DNA of 64,000 nt from Cunninghamia lanceolata (taxonomy: Eukaryota; Streptophyta; Pinopsida; Cupressales; Cupressaceae). Location: NCBI GenBank assembly GCA_027924645.1, contig BSBN01001150.1:496001-560000 (forward strand). Reading direction: 5' to 3'. The translations under genes were made by a program, and so were the position numbers. The notes under the pieces are model-generated. The model was not told the DNA's origin. It saw only the letters and a list, made by a program, of their open reading frames with translations, and did not search any database. How positions within the stretch are numbered: position 1 is the first letter of the stretch; every line of letters starts with the position of its first letter. Positions 38,001-49,296 of this stretch are shown here, piece by piece.

Positions 38001-38601
38001 AAAAGGTCAAATTTTTTTTGGTATTTTTAAAATCGCTTTGGTGAGAAATTAGCTAATAGCATGTAGTTTATGCCTGATTTTTCTGATAATTTTTTGATGA
38101 ATATTTGATTTTTTACTAATTTTCAAAGTGGACACATCCTAAAAAATAGAATTTTGGCCATGCTACCCCTATAAATTTTGAAAACTAATTGAAAATCATT
38201 TTTTTTTTTAATATTTGTAGAATGGAGTCTAGTTTCTAAATATGTATTTTTTTTGAAATTTCAATGAATAGTTAATTTACAATGAAAAGAATACCAAATA
38301 GTGGTTTTTGCCCAAAAACGGACACACAAACAAAAGAAATTAAAGATGAAAGGCTTAACATTGTTAAAATGTGAAAAAAATCACATCGTCAAATAGCTAA
38401 GAGAAAGCCTAACATTACCCAGGTGTTCGATTTGTTTGACCTTGAAACACGTGCAAATATGAGGGTTAGCACGAAAGAAATTATGTGAAATCTTGAAGAA
38501 TATGGAAAAACACGTCTATGGATGTTGAAAAGGCATTCCAAGCCTTTGGGTTAGAAATCCAAAGCAAATCCCAAGCCCAAGAATTGGGATTCCCAAAGCA
38601 A

Positions 38602-38641
38602 AACATAATGCAAGCGCGTTATAACATGCTCGCGTTATGTT
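38602..38641. repeat. CpG-rich 40-bp palindrome
   Basis: The sequence is centred on GTTATAAC, with halves AACATAATGCAAGCGC and GCTCGCGTTATGTT. The four mismatches between the halves are all transitions at CpG sites, so the ancestral form was probably a perfect palindrome. It lies 250 bp left of the telomere-like array. Confidence 0.8.
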
Positions 38642-38677
38642 CCCCTTAAATTTTTTTATGTTCAAGGCTATTAATCA

Positions 38678-38697
38678 TGTATGTATGTATGTATGCC

Positions 38698-38729
<32 letters not shown>

Positions 38730-38788
38730 TGTATGTATGCCTATATGTATGTATGTATCTATGTATGCCTATATGTATGTATGTATAG
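38678..38788. repeat. (ATGT)n microsatellite
   Basis: Tandem TATG/ATGT units interrupted three times by GCCTAT. The open frame over it is a translation of the simple repeat only. Confidence 0.95.
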
Positions 38789-38859
38789 TGTCGAGGGTAG
38801 AGGAGGGTAGAGATGGGAGTGAGCCAGATAGGGGAGGAGAGGGGTGGATAAGGATTGAG

Positions 38860-41800
38860 TGATTAAGGTTTAAGGTTGAGGGTTGAGCATTTAGGGATAG
38901 GATTTAGAGTTTAGGGATAAGGGATTAGAGTTTAGGACCTTGAGGGATTAGGGTTTAGGGTTAAGGCTTTAGGGATAGCATTTAGGGTTAAGGGTCGAGG
39001 GATTAGGGTTAAAGTAGAGTGTTGAGGGTAGAGGGATTAGGGATAGGGTTTAGGGTTGAAAGTTTAGGGTTGAGGGATTAGGGTTTAAGGTATAGTTTAG
39101 TAGTTCTTGTGGATAGTACCAGTAAACAATGGGAGATTATTTACCTGTTTCATAACGATATACCTCCCCTAAGTGCGGGGTGGACAGCAAGAAACATAGA
39201 TGTACCCCAATGCAAAGCTTTTCTCATAATGATCATCCTTCTGATTTCACTTGTTAATTACTCACAGTGGATGTACCATACACAGAGCTTTTCTCATATT
39301 GTGTACACCTATTTGCATAATGAACCCCAGATGGGCCAAAAAAAACATGCCATATAACATTACTAACATTAAAAAAGTTCATAGCCATTTTTCTGACATA
39401 TTCTTGCAACTCAAATATCTTTAAGAGAAGAGTGTCAAAAATGATGGGTTTAACAACCTAACATAAGGCAAAGCAGTTTTGTTGGGTTTAGGGTTTAGGG
39501 TTGAGGGATTAGGGTTTAGGATTGAGGGATTATGGTTTAAGGTATAGTGTTGAGGGTTGAGGGTTTAGGGATAGGGTTGATGGTCAAGGGATTAGGGTTA
39601 AAGTAGAGTGTTGAGGGTAGAGGGATTAGGGTTGAAGGTTTAATGATTGAGGGTTGAGGCTTTAGGGCTGAGGGTTAAGGGATTGGGGTTTAAAATATAG
39701 TGTTGAGCGTCAAGGTTTTATGGATAGGTTTTAGGGTTTAATTTTTAAGGGTTAAGGGTTGAGGGATAGGGTTTAGGGTTTAGGGATAAGGGATTAGGGT
39801 TTAAGGTATAGTGTCAAGGGTTGAGGGTTTAGGAATAGGGATAGCGTTTAGGGTTTAGGGATGAGGGATTAGGGTTGAGGGTTGAGGGATTAGGGTTTAA
39901 GGTATAGTGTCAAGGGTTGAGGGTTTATTGATAGTGTTTAGGGTTGAGGGTTGAGGGATTAGGTTTTAGGGTTGATGGATTAGGGTTTAAGGTATAGTGT
40001 TGAGGGTTGAGGGTTTAGGGATAGGGTATAGGCTTTAGGGTTGACAGATTAGCGTTAAGTGTCGAGGTTAGGGTTAGAGTGTCGAGGGTAGAGGGATTAG
40101 GGATAGGGTTTAGGGTTGAAGGTTTAAGGATTGAGGGTTGAGGCTTTAGGGATGAGGGTTTAAGGCTTAAGATATAGTGTCAAGTGTTGAGAGTGTAGGG
40201 ATAGGGTTTAAGTTTTAAGGGTTAAGGGTTGAGGGATAGGGATTAGGGTTTAAGGTATAGTGTTGAGGGTTGATGGTTTAGGGATAGGGTTTAGGTTTGA
40301 GGGATTAGGGTTTAGGGTTGATGAATTAGGGTTTAATGTTAAGAGTTGAGGGTTGAGGGTTGAGGTTGAGGGATAAGGTTAATGGTCAAGGGATTAGGGC
40401 TAAATAAGAGTGTCGAGGGTAGAGGGATTAGGGATAGGGTTTAGGGTTGAAGGTTTAAGGATTTAGGGTTGAGGCTTTAGGGATGAGGGTTAAGGGATTA
40501 GGGTTTAAGATATAGTGTCGAGTGTTGAGCATGTAGGGATAGGTTTTAGGGTTCAAGTTTTAAGGGTTAAGGGTCAAGGGATTAGGGTTTGACGTTGAGG
40601 GTTGAGTACATTGAGGTTCGAGGGTTAAGGGTTTCAGGATAGGGTTGAGGGTCGAGGGATTAGGGTTAAATTAGAGTGTTGAGGGTATAAGGATTAGGGA
40701 TAGGGTTGGAGGGTTTAGGGATAAGGGATTAGGGTTTAAGGTATAGTATTGAGCCCGTTGAGGGTCTAGGAATAGGGATAGCATAAGGTTTAGGGTTGAG
40801 GGTTGAGGGATTAGGGTTTAAGGTATAGTGTTGGGGGTTTAGGGTTGAGGGATTAGAGTGAAGGGTTGAGGGATTAGGATTTGACATTGAGGGTTGAGGG
40901 TTGAGGCTTTAGGGTTTAGGGTTTAGGGATAGGGTTGAGGGTCGAGGGATTAGAGTTAAGGGTTGAGGGATTAGGGTTTGACGTTGAGGGTTGAGTACAT
41001 TGAGGTTCGAGGGTTAAGGGTTTCAGGATAGGGTTAAGGTTCGAGGGATTAGGGTTAAAGTAGAGTGTGGAGGGTATAAGGATTAGGGATAGGGTTGGAG
41101 GGTTTAGGGATAAGGGATTAGGGTTCAAGGTATAGTATCGAGCCCGTTGAGGGTTTAGGAATAGGGATAACATTTAGGGTTTAGGGATGAGGGATTAGAG
41201 TTGAGGGATGACGGATTAGGGTTAAGGGTTGAGGGATTAGGGTTTAGGGATAAGGTTTAGGGTTGGGGGTTGAGGGATTAGGGTTTAAGGTATAGTGTTG
41301 AGGGTTTAGGGATAGGGTTTAGGGTTGAGGGATTAGAGTGAAGGGTGGAGGGATTATGATTTGACGTTGAGGGTTGAGGGTTGAGGCTTTAGGGTTTAGG
41401 GTTTAGAGATAGGGTTAATGGTCGAGGGATCAGAGTTAAGGGTTGAGGGATTAGGGTTTGACGTTGAGGGTTGAGGGTTGAGGTTCGAGGGTCAAGGGTT
41501 TAGGGATAGGGTTGAGGGTTGAGGGATTAGGGTTAAAGTAGAGTGTGGAGGGTATAAGGATTAGGGATAGGGTTGGAGGTTTTAGGGATAAGGGATTAGG
41601 GTTTAAGGTATAGTATCGAGCCTATTGAGGGTTTAGGGATGAGGGATTAGAGTTGAGGGACGACATATTAGGGTTGAGGGTTGAGGGATTAGGGTTTAGG
41701 GATAAGGTTTAGGGTTGAGGGTTGAGGGATTAGGGTTTAGGGATAAGGTTTAGGGTTGAGGGTTGAGGGATTAGGGTTTAAGGTATAGTGTGAGGGTTTA

Positions 41801-43425
41801 GGGATAGGGTTTAGGGTTGAGGGATTAGAGTGAAGAGTTGAGGGATTAGGATTTGACGTTGAGGGTTGAGGGTTGAGGCTTTAGGGTTTAGGGCTTAGAG
41901 ATAGGGTTGAGGGTCGAGAGATCTGAGTTAAGGGTTGAGGAATTAGGGTTTGACGTTGAGGGTTGAGGGTTGAGGGTTGAGGTTTGAGGGTCAAGGGTTT
42001 AGGGATAGGGTTGAGGGTCGAGGGATTGGGGTTAAAGTAGAGTGTGGAGGGTATAAGGATTAGGGATAGGGTTGGAGGGTTTAGGGATAAGGGATTAGGG
42101 TTTAAGGTATAGTATCGAGCCTATTGAGGGTTTAGGAATAGGGATAGCATTTAGGGTTTAGGGATGAGGGATTAGAGTTGAGGGATGACAGATTAGGGTT
42201 GAGGGTTGAGGGATTAGCGTTTAGGGATAAGGTTTAGGGTTGAGGGTTGAGGGATTAGGGTTTAAGGTATAGTGTTGAGGGTTTAGGGATAGGGTTTAGG
42301 GTTGATGGATTAGAGTGAAGGGTTGAGGGATTAGGATTTGATGTTGAGGGTTGAGGGTTAAGGCTTTAGGGTTTAGGGTTTAGCGATAGGGTTGAGGGTC
42401 AATGGATTAAAGTTAAGGGTTGAGTGATTAGGGTTTGACGTTGAGGGTTGAGTACATTGAGGTTCGAGGGTTAAGGGTTTCAGGATAGGGCTGAGGGTCA
42501 AGGGATTAGGGTTAAAGTAGAGTGTGGAGGGTATAAGGATTAGGTATAGGGTTGGAGGGTTTAGGGATAAGAGATTAGGGTTTAAGGTATAGTATCGAGC
42601 CTGTTGAGGGTTTAGGAATAGGGATAGCATTTAGGGTTTAGGGATGAGGGATTAGAGTTGAGGGATGACGGATTAGGGTTGAGGGTTGAGGGATTAGGGT
42701 TTAGGGTTGAGGGTTGAGGGATTAGGATTTAAGGTGTAGTGTTGAGGGTTTAGGGATAGGGTTTAGAGTTGAGGGATTAGAGTGAAGGGTTGAGGGATTA
42801 GGATTTGATGTTGAGGGTTAAGGGTTGAGGCTTTAGGGTTTAGGGTTTAGAGATAGGGTTGAGGGTCGAGGGATCAAAGTTAAGGGTTGAGGGATTAGGG
42901 TTTGACGTTGAGGGTTGAGGGTTGAGGTTCAAGGGTCAAGGGTTTAGGGATAGGGTTGAGGGTCGAGGGATTAGGGTTAAAGTAGAGTGTGGAGGGTATA
43001 AGGATTAGGGATAGGGTTGGAGGGTTTAGAGATAAGAGATTAGGGTTTAAGGTATAGTATCAAGCTTGTTGAGGGTTTGGGAATAGGGATAGCATTTATG
43101 GTTTAGTGATGAGGGATTAGAGTTGAGGGATGATGGATTAGGGTTGAGGGTTAAGGGATTAGGGTTTAAGGATAAGGTTTAGGGTTGAGGGTTGAGGGAT
43201 TAGGGTTTAAGGTATAGTGTTGAGGGTTTAGGGTTGATGGATTAGAGTGAAGGGTCGAGGGATTAGGATTTGACATTGAGGGTTGAGGGTTGAGGCTTTA
43301 GGGTTTAGGTTTTAGGGATAGGGTTGAGGGTCGAGGGATCAGAGTTAAGGGTTGAGGGATTAGGGGTTGACATTGAGGGTTGAGTACATTGAGGTTCGAG
43401 GGTTAAGGGTTTCAGGATCCTTCTC
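38860..43425. repeat. Telomere-like array (degenerate TTTAGGG) with higher-order structure
   Basis: Nearly all of the stretch consists of variants of the plant telomere heptamer on the plus strand: TTTAGGG, TTGAGGG, ATTAGGG, TCGAGGG. A unique segment at 39,101-39,483 interrupts it. From about 40.6 kb the variants form longer units: the phrase GTATAGTATCGAGCC and close forms recurs near 40,742, 41,137, 41,610, 42,114, 42,595 and 43,062, a spacing of about 395-505 bp. Open frames on either strand (for example 40,916-41,173) arise from the repeat itself and are not genes. The array ends sharply at about 43,418. Confidence 0.9.
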
Positions 43426-43699
43426 TTCTTTGGTGTGATGAATGCTATCGGTGGGACTCACTTTAGAGTCGTTGATACACTGTTTCCTTCCAATGGATCG
43501 GTGTAAGATATCCCTTGTCTCTCTGATACCTTTGATCCTTCGGTGAGATCTCCTTCACTTTTCCCCGATACGCCTCCGATCGGTCTAACACTGTTGATTG
43601 GTGTAGGTTTCAAAAGCTCCTCCGAGAGGCTTGTTACACCGATGAGAGGCTTGTTACTTCGTTTACTCTGTAGGAAATATTTATGGATCAATCTATAGT
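43426..43699. other. Unassigned G+C-richer segment
   Basis: A stretch of more balanced composition between the array and the second palindrome. A minus open frame of 82 codons (43,706-43,458) contains GGVSGKSEGDLTEGSK but matches nothing I recognise. It could be a remnant exon or chance. Confidence 0.3.
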
Positions 43700-43743
43700 A
43701 GGACAAAACACGAGCGCGTTATAACACGCTCGCATTTTGTCCT
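43700..43743. repeat. CpG-rich 44-bp palindrome
   Basis: AGGACAAAA at one end pairs with TTTTGTCCT at the other, around a core of GAGCGCGTTATAAC. Only three of 22 pairs mismatch, all transitions. The core matches the palindrome at 38.6 kb, so the telomere-like array is bracketed by two such palindromes. Confidence 0.85.
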
Positions 43744-44189
43744 GCGATAGAAATGGTAAAAAAGTGTTGACCCCCGTGATCCAGGCCCACATGCTCTATT
43801 TTCATACTGATTCTGCGTGTGCTTCGACAAAAAAGAAGTGCTTTCATGCTGTTGGGAAGTTCACATGCACATTTTACACATTCTACCACCTTTGCATGAT
43901 CTTTCCACCACCTTTTCTTCTTTGCCAACTTGAGAAGGAGGAAATAACATAGTTTTCACACCAAGTTTGATATATATCTATTAAAGTTTCAATTTTTGTA
44001 GTGTTGCAATGTTAATTGTGATTCAATTTTAGGAATTTAACATTATAGATTGGTTAATAGTATTGTTGTTAGTAATTATATTTGAGTGTTATTCAATTTA
44101 ACATTGAAAAGGAAGCAAGTTTGAGTGTTAGTAATTATGGCTCAATCTCTAAAGTGCTGACTCAATAATGTAAGTTTAAGGTCTTTTCC

Positions 44190-45545
44190 TCCTAGGCGCC
44201 AATTAATGAGTTCACTAGATGCAATTTCTTCTTAGGCGCCAAAACTAGATAGTAGAGACAAGAGGAGGCACCTAGCATCAATTTAGGCTCTATTCATTAT
44301 TTGTAAGACCTTGAATGATTAAACATGCTTCAAGTAAGCCTTTCTCTCTCGGAACTTACTTAATGATATAGATTTGTGATACTTTATCTAAGGCGCCAAT
44401 CTAGATCTATATGGAGGTGAAAGAGTGCCCAACATCATGAAGCTTTATACTTGGCATTTTTTATGATTTAAATAATTATGAAGGCCTTAGGATGACTTTT
44501 CCCCTCTAGGCGCCTACTCTTAGATGTCCTTGGATGCAATTTCAATCTAGGCGTTCATGGAGGTATTGAATGACAAGCAAAGGCACCTTATCTTACTTAG
44601 CCCATTTATTTGGATTTTGATGATCTTGACTCTTAAATGCCATCTAGTCTCATGCTCTTAAGCTCTCCTCTTACAAGGCGCCATATTGAATGGATTTAAA
44701 CTCTCTTGTTATGCTTAGGCGCCAATTCAAGGTCATTCTGAAGGCAAAGAGCACCTAGAATCCATTTGACTTAGCTTTTAACATTTCAACAAGTTTAAGC
44801 AATGGGGGAGATCTCATCAAGGAGTCCACTCAAAGGATTGTTTCATGTCAACTCTTCCTAGGCACCAATGTGTGATTAGATGACAAGGAAAGTGAGCCTA
44901 AGCTCCAAACATTCAATCAATCTTCATATACATACTTCTCTCCTTCAAGGCGCTCAAAGTGGTTAACTCATTCTTCAATTCCTTATTCTAGTTGGTTCTA
45001 AGACCTTTAGGCACTGTCATTCACCAATTCAAACCTTCAAACACTTTTAAGGTGCTCAAAGTGATGTCCATCACCAATCCACTCCTTAGGCGCTCAAATT
45101 TGATTATAGAAGCAAGAAATTGCACCTAAGGTTTATGTTGCTCAAGACCTCCTTTGCAAGGTGCCTTAGATGATGATCAAGGTGTGAAAATACGCCTTAC
45201 TTGAATTTGGATTATTCCTTGATATTTTAAGGCTTTTAACACTTGTTTGCACCCTTGTATGACTACATCACCTTTAGGGACTCATTTTGAGGTGTTATTC
45301 ATCTACTATGTTGCCAAGGCGCCAAAATTGGTGATATGAAGCATGAAGGGCGCCTAAACTCATAATGTGTTTTCCTTGTCAAATTTTCAATGCTTAAGGT
45401 CATTTGTATCAATTCCATTCAAGGCGCCATAACTTGGGATGATCAAAAGTTTGTTTTCTTCTCTAGGCGCACTTTGAGGTCTCAATCTTAGGCGTTGATT
45501 TGAGTTTGTAGAGGTGGGAAAGCGAGCCTAACTCCCTAGAGCAAT
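44190..45545. repeat. Cluster of GGCGCC-containing degenerate repeats
   Basis: The palindrome GGCGCC, usually as TAGGCGCCAA or AAGGCGCCA, recurs near 44,196, 44,236, 44,392, 44,508, 44,680, 44,715, 45,320 and 45,425. Decayed forms such as AGGCACC and AGGCGCTCA lie between. Spacing is irregular (about 35-230 bp). The surrounding DNA is AT-rich, so this density is not expected by chance. No open frame runs through it. Confidence 0.6.
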
Positions 45546-46249
45546 TTTGCACCTAGAAGTGTAAGTCCCAGAGGATAAGGTATATTGAATATACTTTAAA
45601 TATTTTTCAATATACCTTTCAGGATGTTTGAGAGAGGTCTCGAATCCACCGGATTTAACATGTAGATTATAGAATTTGGAGGATCCATCAGATTTCAGAC
45701 TTAGTCAATTTTTAGTGTTTCAGGATATCAGGCTACCAGACTTAGTCATTTTAAGGATCTCAAACATAAAGAATAACATGATGATTCATTTTTTTTATTG
45801 CATATAGTTGACATTGTATGCTACTCATAAAGAATATTAATATTTTCTGTTCAACATGATGATTCATTTTTTTTAAATACAACTTTTATCTTTTAGTTCC
45901 AAAATGAGGTTTAGGTGATACTTGAATAACAATAGCTAGCTTATTGGATCAACAAACATCCTATGTAATACAATTGGACTTTAAATATTTGAAGTAGCCA
46001 TCTACAAATATCCATTCAAACGTGGATTTATAATACAAGTATGGATGCCATCAATAAAAAAGATTTGTATTAACCAAATATCCATATAGGCATACATCAA
46101 TATCTGTTGATATAAGTATAACATATATACAAAATAGCCATAGAGGCTTACAAGAATGCCATATAGGCATACAATGTCAACTATATGCAATACAAAATAT
46201 ATGTCCACAAATGCCATATAGGCATACAACAAAGGAACACAATAAAAAT
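45546..46249. other. AT-rich sequence with short local repeats
   Basis: The phrase CCATATAGGCATACA occurs at 46,084, 46,159 and 46,214, and CATGATGATTCATTTTTTTT occurs twice (45,778 and 45,858). It lies downstream of the stop codon of the neighbouring coding unit. No gene supported. Confidence 0.5.
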
Positions 46250-48322
46250 TCATTCCCCTTTGGCTGGTGAAGAGAATAGATCACGGGCATCCTTTGATCT
46301 TCTAGGGGATGGAGACGCGCATGTGGGTGGTCTACTATGAACCCGAGGGCTACTCCTCCTATTTAGTTCTTCCTGCATCTTTAGTTGTTACAATAAAAAG
46401 TATAGACATTAATATATAGAAATTACATGTTATAAAAAATGAAACATTTAACAAAATAATCACTTACCGCTACCATATAATTTGTCTCCTCACTTGCCTC
46501 AATAGCAAGAATAGGCCGTGGTGATGTCATGTCCTATAGAAACCATCCAGATAGAAATTAAACTTCAAATCAATAATCTTTTGATTTTTCAAAAATAAAC
46601 AACTATAACAATGAATGTAAATTGAAATTTACTAATCTGCCTCATACCCCTGTCAATGCCATGGAGCTATGAATTGCAGAGGTCACACCATGCTCCATTG
46701 CCCTATGAACATCGAGAGGTGTCTCCACAGCTGCATCATCTGGAAATAAAACAACATTATTCAATTATGAAAACTATAATAGTGATGTAAATCATGGCTC
46801 TTAACATACACACACGTTCATTTAAACATGGAAGTACACACAATAAAGCACACAAGTCACATACAAAAATCTAATAAGTACAATTCATTCATTAAACTAT
46901 TTATTTTATTACCTCCGTGAAGCTTTGAAGTCCACCACCGCTGGTAGGTGTTGCCATGAAATCTCCAATATTAACCTATTCAACATCCAAAATTAGATAT
47001 TAGAATACCATTCATATAACGATGCTATTCACATGTAACATTTCTAATTGTTTACTAGTTACATACCCCGACAGTAGATGATCTAGTATAATATGCAGGT
47101 GGAGAACCACTGAAAACTGCATCAACGCTATGACCCTGAAATTTCATTAAAATCATCAAACTAAATTAGTTAATCTTGCATTTCAAAAATGAAATTTAAT
47201 AAATTAAATTCAATAAACTTGCTAATATTTACTTGAGTATCAAGGCCGAAAGTCTCACTCAGGAGGGTATCTATCATCACCATCTGCTCAGCTGCAGATG
47301 TAGCCTGTGCACCTGCGTCCTGACTATCCATGGGGTCATAACCACAGGCTGACCCGCAAGCCTGACAAGCATGGGGTGGGAACCTACTCCTCACACTATC
47401 TCCCAATCCACTTTGTGCAACAGGATTGGCATGCTCTATGATGCTTTGAGTCAAGGCACTAATGGACTGAAGTGTATCGACTTCAACACTCTCCTTCACA
47501 ATGGAAGGGATAGAAACATGCTCATGGGCTAGTCTGCTGATTACTCATCTCACTGCCCACTGTGGGTCAACACGTGCCCCTGGTCTATCTTGTGCTGACC
47601 CCCCACCTCTACCCTAGAAGTCCCGTATATCAAAATAGTTTGGCACTTTATTGAGGACAAACTCATAGTAGAGTTTCCTCAAAAAGTATTGCGGGACCTC
47701 ATTATTATTGCATGGAGGATGGTCAAAAACTATCCACCACCTCTGCCCAAAATTGTCCCTTATCACTTGGTTGTTGCACCAATGGATAGGGAACCTCTTG
47801 CATGTAATGGGTGGAGGTTGATTTGTTTGTGGGTTTGTGAAAATCGAACACAAGTCTAATTTTGTAATATGTAATTTTTTCACATCTTGGTATGATAGCT
47901 TGTCTGCATAATAGTCTCTAAACTCTCTCCTCTTATCCGTCCAGCTAGATATTTGCTTGCTAATTGAATCTACATTTGATAACATAGATTCAAGAGATTC
48001 AGCAAGCGTGGACCTATGCAAGGTTGAAGTGGAAGGATCTTTCAAACTTGCAATTATATCTTCAATTTTTTTTTGTTATTTTCAATTTGCCCCATTATAT
48101 TTTCTTGTGTTCCAGGGGCATGTCGAGGAATGGATGGAGGAGGTTGTTGTTCCGCAGGATTTTGTAGATTTTGAGGAGGAGGAGGAGGAGGTGCATTAAC
48201 ATTTCTTGACAATTAACAAAATTTACATCAAAAATCAACTCAAACCTACCTATTTAGAAACAAATTCAAACAAAAAAAAAAGAAAACTCACTCCTTTGGT
48301 GTGCTCGACATCGTGGCGGCAT
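46250..48322 (-). pseudogene. Multi-exon coding unit of unknown family inside the candidate element
   Basis: On the minus strand a TATA box (48,406-48,412) precedes ATG at 48,322 and a short first exon (MPPRCRAHQR) with a GTGAGT donor at 48,291. The large exon (about 48,205-47,233) encodes a Pro/Gln-rich head and then SLKDPSTSTLHRS, QRWWIVFDHPPC and VPQYFLRKLYYEFVLNKVP. Further blocks with GT/AG borders are 47,135-47,067, about 46,975-46,913, 46,739-46,648, 46,533-46,468 and 46,378-46,250. The last three join in phase and end with TGA (RSKDARDLFSSPAKGE). Damage: a one-base shift in an A-run near 48,070 and two stops near 47,612 and 47,545. Phases of the 47.1 and 46.9 kb blocks are unresolved. 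I do not recognise the protein; by position it would be element-encoded. Confidence 0.5.
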
Positions 48323-48472
48323 TTTGGCGATGAATTGAAAAGATTTTTGTGTTGAATTGAGATTTCCAAAACCCGAGCATGCTTCCTAGGGTTTGCAGGC
48401 CGCGGGTATATAGGAGAAAGAAGAAATGAAATGAAGTGAAGTGAAGCTTTTTTTTTGTTTATAAGAAGTAAT

Positions 48473-48490
48473 AACGCGCTCGCGTTATGC
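48473..48490. repeat. CpG-rich half-palindrome near the right end
   Basis: ATAACGCGCTCGCGTTAT equals one half of the larger palindromes at 38.6 and 43.7 kb and is itself an 8-bp inverted repeat around CT. It lies 60 bp inside the right terminal repeat and about 60 bp upstream of the TATA box of the adjacent coding unit. Confidence 0.75.
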
Positions 48491-48512
48491 ATTATTTTTT
48501 TTTCAAAACAAT

Positions 48513-48550
48513 GTGGCCACTTTTTGGCCCCCCATCTTTTTGCACTTACC
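48513..48550 (-). repeat. Right inverted terminal repeat of the candidate element
   Basis: The reverse complement begins GGTAAGTGCAAAAAGATGGG and continues GGGCCAAAAA and GTGGCCAC, matching the left end at 37,725. Confidence 0.7.
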
Positions 48551-49231
48551 CATCTAATAGGAAAGAAGTTAAATGTTCAAAGAGTAACACTTCAAAAATT
48601 AATAATAGTAGTCCTAAAAGAAGATCATCAAGATGCATTAGGAAAATATGTTGTAGCTATCACCCTATAACACATAGGTAGAATTATTATATTCAATATT
48701 CATTATATATTTGTAGCCACTGGACTTGGTCCCCAAGCCACTAAATACCGTCAACACCAACTGCTACACACTACCCTAGAAATTCATATAATCTTTTGAT
48801 GCCCAAAAGACAATCCCACAATAAGTGGTTCCAAGAAAACATCACAAATCACTAAACATGCAAGAGAAATCACAAGCTTGATGACGCACATAGAGGAATC
48901 ATTTAAAAAATGAATATATTAAAGATAAGATAGCCTAAATTTTGAATAGTCATACTCATCATGATTTTTTAACTTTTTCATCATGTTATTGCAAATTTAT
49001 AAATGATAATCAAGAATCGCATAGGTGCATAATCTTCAGCTTGCTAAAACTACTTCTGAGATAATAAGATTTTGTCATCTCTATATGTTCAGTAAAATTT
49101 TCAATTTGATTCTTAGTGCTTGGGTGATATAAGGGATTCAAAGATACCAACATCTAAGTTCTGACTTTCATAGGTAAATACCATTATATTAAATAGTAAC
49201 TATCATATCCTTGGAAAGAACTTGAACTAAC

Positions 49232-49296
49232 CTGTAACAAATGCTTTCTGCAACTGACGACTTATACCACTCCTCCAAGGCCTTATTGTAGCCACA
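49232..49296 (-). pseudogene. MRH1/MDIS2-type receptor kinase, juxtamembrane exon
   Basis: A 65-bp exon with a good acceptor (CAACCGCAG) and donor (CAG|GTTAGT) encodes VATIRPWRSGISRQLQKAFV plus TG in frame, with one base left over at each border. This is the segment that precedes GVPKL...LEAACEEFSN in MRH1/MDIS2 kinases. Its phase fits the exon at 36,832, whose first two bases GT complete the Gly codon. The two exons of one gene are thus 12.4 kb apart, with the candidate inverted-repeat element between them. Upstream LRR and transmembrane exons were not found. Confidence 0.85.

Larger units (their letters stand above)
37725..48550. mobile_element. Candidate large terminal-inverted-repeat element (10.8 kb)
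   Basis: The left end starts GGTAAGTGCAAGAAGATGGG and continues GGGCCAAAAA (37,725-37,754). The reverse complement of 48,521-48,550 is the same 30 bp with one difference. Inside each end a second match, GTGGCCAC followed by a T-run and TTGAAA, continues the similarity (37,765 and 48,513). The flanks read TATCTA on the left and CATCTA on the right, a possible 6-bp target duplication with one change. The block lies between two exons of a receptor-kinase gene, as an insertion into an intron would. A multi-exon coding unit starts about 230 bp inside the right end and reads inward. No known transposase was recognised, so class and mobility are inference. Confidence 0.5.

Noticed and set aside
38677..38862. 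Met-Tyr-Val-Cys-rich open frame
   Set aside because: Translation of the ATGT microsatellite.
40916..42630. 85-codon minus frames rich in Leu-Asn-Pro
   Set aside because: They are the reverse translation of the degenerate telomere-like heptamer and appear in each higher-order unit.
37719..48556. A 9-bp target duplication that would make the candidate element a Mutator-type transposon
   Set aside because: The 9-bp alignment needs unequal end positions. Only a 6-bp pair with one mismatch fits cleanly, so the class is left open.
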